From Perlabentimonas sp034006965 (GTDB taxonomy: Bacteria; Bacteroidota; Bacteroidia; Bacteroidales; Tenuifilaceae): DNA of 36,778 nt. Shown here in pieces: positions 32,425-36,778 of this stretch (its first letter is position 1; every line of letters begins with the position of its first letter). The stretch lies in the NCBI GenBank assembly GCA_034006965.1, contig JAVERU010000015.1:1-36778 (forward strand). The letters run 5' to 3'. The translations under genes were made by a program, and so were the position numbers. Under the pieces are notes generated by a model. The model worked only from the letters and a program-made list of their open reading frames with translations, was not told the origin of the DNA and did no database searches.

Positions 32425-33489
32425 CTATAAACTTTCTCGTGCTGCAGTATAGGTTTTCCAACGCTCAATAACCTGAACCATATCGTCCGGGATATCCGAC
32501 TCGAAAAACATCTCCTGGCCAGTGGTTGGATGGATAAACCCTAACGATTTGGCATGCAGTGCATGCCGAGGGCAAATGCTGAAACAATTCTGAATAAACT
32601 GCTTGTACTTGGTAAACGTTGTGCCCTTAACAATTGAGTCGCCGCCATAACGATCGTCGTTAAAAATGGGATGACGAATATACTCCATATGCACACGAAT
32701 TTGGTGGGTGCGACCCGTTTCGAGCCTGCACTCAACCAGTGTAACATACCCAAGGCGTTCGATCACCTTCCAGTGCGTAATGGCATGCTTGCCATCGTTG
32801 CCCTCGGGGAAAACGTGCATTTTCATCCTATCGCGCGGGCTGCGGCCAATGTGGGCATCAACTGTACCCTCATCCTCCTCCATATCACCCCAAACCAGCG
32901 CCACGTATCGTCGTTTGGTGGTTCGCTCAAAGAATTGGCGAGCCAAGTGATTCATGGCAAGCTCGGTTTTGGCTATCACCAGTATGCCCGAGGTATTCTT
33001 GTCGATTCTGTGCACCAAGCCTGGTCGCACATCACCCGATTTGAAAAGGGGAACATCTCTAAGGTGGTACATGAGCGCGTTTACAAGCGTTCCTGAGTAA
33101 TTACCATGGCCTGGGTGTACCACCATTCCGGCCTCCTTATTCACCACAACCAGATCATCATCCTCGTAAACAATATTAATGGGAATATCCTGCGGAATAA
33201 TTTCAACCTCGCGCGGTGGGTAGGCCATAACAATGGAGATGCTGTCGAGGGGCTTTACCTTGTATGACGATTTAACAGCGCTACCATTCACCAGAATATT
33301 GCCTGCATCGGCAGCCAATTGCACCCGACTACGACTAATACTCTCGAGCTTGCTGGTAATAAACTTATCAACTCTTACTAGCCCCTGCCCCTTATCAACA
33401 TCAATACGAAAATGCTCATACAGCTCCTGCTGTTCGCCACCCTCATCATCTATATCATCGTTAGCGTTGAGTATTGTTTCGCCTACCAT
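32425..33489 (-). CDS. RluA/RluD-family 23S rRNA pseudouridine synthase
   Basis: Converts specific uridines to pseudouridine, probably in 23S rRNA. 354 residues. An acidic N-terminal extension of about 35 residues precedes an S4 RNA-binding domain (VRVDKFITSKLESISRSRVQ), followed by the catalytic domain with VVNKEAGMVVHPGHGN and GLVHRIDKNTSG (catalytic Asp163), then LETGRTHQIRVHMEYI. Its ATG overlaps the stop of the upstream T9SS protein gene (ATGGTAG), which suggests translational coupling. Confidence 0.95.
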   Translation of the reverse strand: MVGETILNANDDIDDEGGEQQELYEHFRIDVDKGQGLVRVDKFITSKLESISRSRVQLAADAGNILVNGSAVKSSYKVKPLDSISIVMAYPPREVEIIPQDIPINIVYEDDDLVVVNKEAGMVVHPGHGNYSGTLVNALMYHLRDVPLFKSGDVRPGLVHRIDKNTSGILVIAKTELAMNHLARQFFERTTKRRYVALVWGDMEEDEGTVDAHIGRSPRDRMKMHVFPEGNDGKHAITHWKVIERLGYVTLVECRLETGRTHQIRVHMEYIRHPIFNDDRYGGDSIVKGTTFTKYKQFIQNCFSICPRHALHAKSLGFIHPTTGQEMFFESDIPDDMVQVIERWKTYTAARESL

Positions 33490-35417
33490 TTTAAAACTAC
33501 AAGTTTCTGAGTTCCTACTACACGCCCATCGGCAACTACCCTTACGACGTATGTCCCGTTAGCGAATCTTGATAAATCAATCGGTCCTGGGGTATACTTC
33601 TCCGAATGAACCATTTGTCCCGATATATTGAAGATACCAACATAAGCATTGGTGATATCATAGGGCAGCTCAATGTTAAGTATATCGCGAGCAGGATTTG
33701 GGAAGATTTTGATTGATTGTGTGATTGATTGATTGGGTGATGAGGTTGGCGTTTCGGTTAGCTTGCCAAACACTGGCCTAATCATAAGTGCACCGTCAAA
33801 CTTGGTGTTCTCCCAGTTGCCACTAATACTGTAGAAAAGGTTTGAACGGCTATTGTTGTTCCTGTCGAATCCCACATTTAGCATATCGGTGGTGGTTTGT
33901 ATCCATCCAATATAAAAGGTTCCAGGTTCGAGCCAAAGCTCCTCATCGAGCCTAAAGAGAGTAAACTTATTGAGGCTATCGGTAAAGAGCGGGCGAACCC
34001 CTGGTTGCTCATAGATTAGGTTGCCTGGCCTACCATTGTTATCGTCCCAAATGGCCAAACGGAAGTACTTCTGGCTGGCATCGTTGAATGTTCGGTTGAA
34101 ATAAATGTATACCCCCACCAAGTTATCGGCCTTATACGTTCTAAACCTGTAGGCTACCCTACCATTCTGTGTGCCTTCGCCATACAAACCGTAACCACTT
34201 TCGGCAGAGCCATCATCGTATGCATAAAAGTTCTGAAAGTTTTGCGTATACCGCAGGGTATCATTCCACCGTAAGTGCTCGGTAGATGGGCTGATATCGG
34301 TTACTAAGTAGGATTCGAAGGTAAAACGGGCAGAATCTGACCATTCCGATTTGAAATCATAAAGATACAATCGGCTGTAATCAATGGTTTCGAGGGCGCT
34401 AATATTTTCGGCACCTCCAGAAAACGGATAGGTTTCTCCATTGGAATGGTTATGGATTCGGAAAAGCCTGGTTATATTCCAGGGGGTTACCCCCATATTG
34501 GAGTAGGTAATGCCGAAGCTTAATGGGCTGGCAAGCTCGTTCTCCTTCGCCTGCTGATTAAAATGCAGCCAGGGTATCTGCTCGTAATTATTGAGTATGG
34601 ACCCCAACGGTTTACTAAATGCAATATCATTAATAATTGTATCTCTAAATGTACGCCCCTTGTTTAAATACACCATATCAAGATGCCAATGATCGGAATT
34701 ACCCCTTAACCCGGGCACATCGGAATTGGGCGATATAGATACAATATTACGGAAACGAAACCGGAAATTGCTGGCTTGAAACTGCTCACTAAGCACAGGG
34801 AAATGTACCTTAAAAAACGTTGTGCTAAGCGTGTCGGACACTATCTCTTTTTGCCTCTCACGTAACTTCTCATGCTGAAACAGGGTGTTGTTCTCGTAAT
34901 CGACCCACGCAGCCCAGGCGCCTTCCCAGGTATCGTCGGTTGCATTATAAAACTCCAGCAGCAACGAGTCCCTTATGTCGGGCCAATTACCCAGCCCCTT
35001 TGGCTGAAACTGAAAGCTGATGTAGATGCTAGTATCACCGGAAAAATTAAGATTAATAGGTTGAGAAGTAAGCGTATCGGCCGAGAATTGAAAAACCGAA
35101 GCGTTAGAATGCAACTTACCCGTACGATCCAAAGCATCGAAAGTAGCCACCCCAACATTCGGAGGATTAGCTGAGTACTTGGTATTAACAAGCACATCCT
35201 CTCCATGCCAAAGCGAGGCCACAGGATAGCTTAACCCACGCGAAAAGTCATCGTAAAAAGGTAGCTCAAGAGTTGATTTCGCTTGGGGTTGCATTGGCCT
35301 ACTAACGGAAATGGGGATCGATTCCAGATCGACTAAAACCTCATTACCCGACTGGGCAAGAACCACACCTGGGGGTATTATCGCAATAAGCACAAGAAAG
35401 CAAAGTGTTCTAATCAT
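33483..35417 (-). CDS. Secreted protein with a T9SS type A sorting domain
   Basis: 644 residues. A signal peptide (MIRTLCFLVLIAIIPPGVVLAQSG) is followed by a large region with beta-sandwich-like segments and no named domain I recognise. The last 77 residues (from about 568) form a T9SS type A C-terminal domain: KIFPNPARDILNIEL, VGIFNISGQMV and LSRFANGTYVVRVVADGR with a Lys-rich end. It should be exported by Sec, then carried across the outer membrane by the PorT-containing T9SS. The linker before the sorting domain (NQSITQSI, residues 562-569) is encoded by repeat DNA. It overlaps the PASTA gene by ATGA and the RluA gene by ATGGTAG. Function unknown. Confidence 0.88.
   Translation of the reverse strand: MIRTLCFLVLIAIIPPGVVLAQSGNEVLVDLESIPISVSRPMQPQAKSTLELPFYDDFSRGLSYPVASLWHGEDVLVNTKYSANPPNVGVATFDALDRTGKLHSNASVFQFSADTLTSQPINLNFSGDTSIYISFQFQPKGLGNWPDIRDSLLLEFYNATDDTWEGAWAAWVDYENNTLFQHEKLRERQKEIVSDTLSTTFFKVHFPVLSEQFQASNFRFRFRNIVSISPNSDVPGLRGNSDHWHLDMVYLNKGRTFRDTIINDIAFSKPLGSILNNYEQIPWLHFNQQAKENELASPLSFGITYSNMGVTPWNITRLFRIHNHSNGETYPFSGGAENISALETIDYSRLYLYDFKSEWSDSARFTFESYLVTDISPSTEHLRWNDTLRYTQNFQNFYAYDDGSAESGYGLYGEGTQNGRVAYRFRTYKADNLVGVYIYFNRTFNDASQKYFRLAIWDDNNGRPGNLIYEQPGVRPLFTDSLNKFTLFRLDEELWLEPGTFYIGWIQTTTDMLNVGFDRNNNSRSNLFYSISGNWENTKFDGALMIRPVFGKLTETPTSSPNQSITQSIKIFPNPARDILNIELPYDITNAYVGIFNISGQMVHSEKYTPGPIDLSRFANGTYVVRVVADGRVVGTQKLVVLKW
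33711..33734 (-). repeat. Repeat-family DNA inside the T9SS protein gene
   Basis: 24 bp built from GATTGATTG and GTGATTGATTG units, differing at two of 24 positions from 9218-9241 in the intergenic array. It encodes NQSITQSI in the linker just before the sorting domain. Confidence 0.75.
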
Positions 35418-36298
35418 TCAATAATTTCTTCAGCTGGTTGTACTTGGTCGTTTACCTGTCTTCCAATCTCATCAACTTTCTTCTCAACAGGAATTCTCGA
35501 CTCATTTTGGGTTAGCCACAAATCGACCTGAGCCCCAAAGTTTATAGCGTTCTCGCCCATTGGGTTAGGGGTGGGGTACTGGCTATACACCCTAGCCTGG
35601 AGTGAGTCGAGGTTGTCGATAACGGTTGCATCGAAAGTCACACGTCCTAAGTTTAACGAAGCTTCGAGCAAAAGATTGCGTGCCTCGGATAAAGTTAGAC
35701 CGATAACCCGTGGTAGAACCGATTTTTCATTCCTTAACCCGCGGCCTAGCAAAAGATCGATGGTAGAACCTTTAGGTATTTTTGTTCCGGGGTCGACCTC
35801 TTTACCGCGATAGTGCTGCTCCAAAACATTATTTACAGCAATATCAGGAGCAAAGGCTAAGAGCCCCACCTCGAATCCCTGAAGGTTCAAAGTGGAGATG
35901 GCTTGGCGTAGGGTTAGCCCCACAAGGTTTGGCATCTCAACAAGCATAGGGTTTACCGCATTGGTTGTGATAAACACCCTGCGGTTGGCCTTAACATAGG
36001 TCCCCGCCGAGGGGTTTTGCTCAACCACAGTGCCAGGCTCACGGTTCATGATGTAAACCGAATCGGTTACTTCAAGCCTTAGCTTTCTTTGCTTGGCAAG
36101 TTCGTAAGCCTTTTCAATCTTTAACCCTGCAAAATCGGGAACCGGAAAACCCTTGCCGTGCCTTGAGAATACATGAAGAAAGGTGAAAAACACAATCACT
36201 GCAACGGCTATAATACCCAGCGCAATCAGTGGCGTTTTAACGAATGGATTAGAAAAAAACTTGATAGAAAAATCTTTTGCCTTCTGCTGCCATTCCAT
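35414..36298 (-). CDS. PASTA-domain membrane protein without a kinase domain
   Basis: 294 residues. A short cytoplasmic N-terminus is followed by one transmembrane helix (about 22-42, TPLIALGIIAVAVIVFFTFL) and an outside part with three PASTA domains: FPVPDFAGLKIEKAYELAKQ; VEMPNLVGLTLRQAISTLN; LPRVIGLTLSEARNLLLE. PASTA domains bind muropeptides or beta-lactams in Ser/Thr kinases and penicillin-binding proteins. The tail ends in an acidic stretch (EEIIE). It is the first gene of the PASTA, T9SS protein, RluA and ddl group, and its stop overlaps the next start by ATGA. A role in sensing or anchoring to peptidoglycan fits the neighbouring ddl but is inference. Confidence 0.9.
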   Translation of the reverse strand: MEWQQKAKDFSIKFFSNPFVKTPLIALGIIAVAVIVFFTFLHVFSRHGKGFPVPDFAGLKIEKAYELAKQRKLRLEVTDSVYIMNREPGTVVEQNPSAGTYVKANRRVFITTNAVNPMLVEMPNLVGLTLRQAISTLNLQGFEVGLLAFAPDIAVNNVLEQHYRGKEVDPGTKIPKGSTIDLLLGRGLRNEKSVLPRVIGLTLSEARNLLLEASLNLGRVTFDATVIDNLDSLQARVYSQYPTPNPMGENAINFGAQVDLWLTQNESRIPVEKKVDEIGRQVNDQVQPAEEIIE

Positions 36299-36511
36299 AG
36301 CTGTAACGTTATTTGGTTAGTTTCCTTAGTAAACAAAAATCTTTCAATAAAATTGCAATTAGCCTTTATACTTGGCAAAATTAAAATTAAATCGATGAAT
36401 GGCTACAATATGAGGTCGCATTTAATATAAAACTATAAGTAACGCATAGCTAAGTTTGAGCATGAACCCCATGAACTGCATAAAGCAAAGCACAAGTGAG
36501 ATGTAAACAAA

Positions 36512-36533
36512 AAGCTGACCATAGGGTCAGCTT
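36512..36533. terminator. Terminator of rpmH, probably
   Basis: A perfect 9-bp stem (AAGCTGACC with GGTCAGCTT, loop ATAG) lies 28 bp past the rpmH stop. On the minus strand it is followed by TTTTTG beginning inside the stem. The 262-bp spacer 36299-36560 holds nothing else that I recognise. Confidence 0.75.
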
Positions 36534-36560
36534 ATCTATTTTTTAGCGGCAATAATAAGG

Positions 36561-36719
36561 TTAAACCTTATGCCTTGGCTCGTCTGATACGGTAAGCTTT
36601 CTGCGTCCTTTTGCCCTGCGGGCCGCTAACACCCTACGTCCATTAGCCGTTGACATACGCTCACGGAAACCGTGCTTGTTCTTCCTTTTTCTGTTCGATG
36701 GTTGGAAAGTTCTTTTCAT
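36561..36719 (-). CDS. rpmH: 50S ribosomal protein L34
   Basis: 52 residues beginning MKRTFQPSNRKRKNKHGFR, followed by ERMSTANGRRVLAARRAKGR, the unmistakable L34 sequence with a short C-terminal tail. It is a structural protein of the large ribosomal subunit that is very basic and binds 23S rRNA. The start is ATG 36719. In many bacteria rpmH sits beside dnaA and oriC, but nothing in the visible 59 bp upstream or in the PASTA genes downstream shows that here. Confidence 0.97.
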   Translation of the reverse strand: MKRTFQPSNRKRKNKHGFRERMSTANGRRVLAARRAKGRRKLTVSDEPRHKV

Positions 36720-36778
36720 CGCTATAACGTCTTTAATTATTTATTTTAAGCTGATTACCAATACCAAAGGGTTATGTA

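Noticed and set aside
36299..36778. Replication origin near rpmH
   Set aside because: No dnaA gene and no cluster of DnaA boxes could be recognised. dnaB, 12 kb away, is not evidence for an origin.

Overview
The window reads as chromosomal DNA from a member of the Bacteroidota, most likely a Bacteroidales/Marinilabiliales-type marine or anaerobic lineage. The evidence is a PorT component of the type IX secretion system (T9SS), a secreted protein with a T9SS C-terminal sorting domain, a lipoprotein-type TamA homologue (TamL), a LytS-like kinase with a beta-propeller sensor and a Y_Y_Y domain, a purine and lipid gene set typical of the phylum, and several TAnnTTTG promoter -7 boxes. The exact genus cannot be named from the sequence alone. 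Almost all the DNA is housekeeping. There are no insertion sequences, phage genes, tRNA/rRNA genes or CRISPR arrays that I can see.

Layout. 1-4210 (+): a two-component system (propeller histidine kinase, LytTR regulator) followed closely by ruvX and def. 4236-5581 (-): a threonylcarbamoyl-AMP synthase and a small transaldolase. 5627-8960 (-): two sodium-coupled amino-acid transporters (NSS and AGCS) flanking a small membrane protein gene that carries a frameshift. 8961-9394: a gene-free stretch of 8-bp and 12-bp tandem repeats with an embedded hairpin element. 9395-11812 (-) tamL, divergent from a SpoU-type rRNA methyltransferase (11987-12754, +). 12738-18088 (-): purL, ubiE/menG, porT and an FAD-dependent protein, probably one transcription unit; its last gene overlaps the end of the methyltransferase gene. 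18329-20252 (-): a carboxyltransferase and a biotin carrier protein. 20497-21630 (-) a RhlE-like RNA helicase; 21870-22565 (+) a YjjG-type nucleotidase; 22616-24157 (-) dnaB; 24327-25742 (-) a priming sugar transferase. 25955-30296 (+): pcm, an MBL-fold hydrolase and gcvP, closed by a perfect 23-bp-stem terminator shared with a DUF2721 gene (30399-30791, -). 30792-31182: a second gene-free repeat block. 31183-36298 (-): PASTA protein, T9SS cargo protein, RluA-type pseudouridine synthase and ddl, the first three overlapping by a few bases. 36561-36719 (-): rpmH.

The genes mostly serve translation and its quality control (def, rpmH, Sua5, TrmH, RluA), replication and repair (dnaB, ruvX), cell-envelope construction (ddl, PASTA, tamL, porT, sugar transferase) and central metabolism (gcvP, purL, menG, acyl-CoA carboxyltransferase). 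I see no defence system or mobile module. The most unusual content is a family of short repeats: 8-mer tandem arrays at two intergenic loci, a related stretch inside the coding sequence of the T9SS protein exactly at the linker before its sorting domain, a hairpin element with 8-bp arms and a 13-nt loop, and a second palindromic element of the GTCACTTCGACAGGC type.
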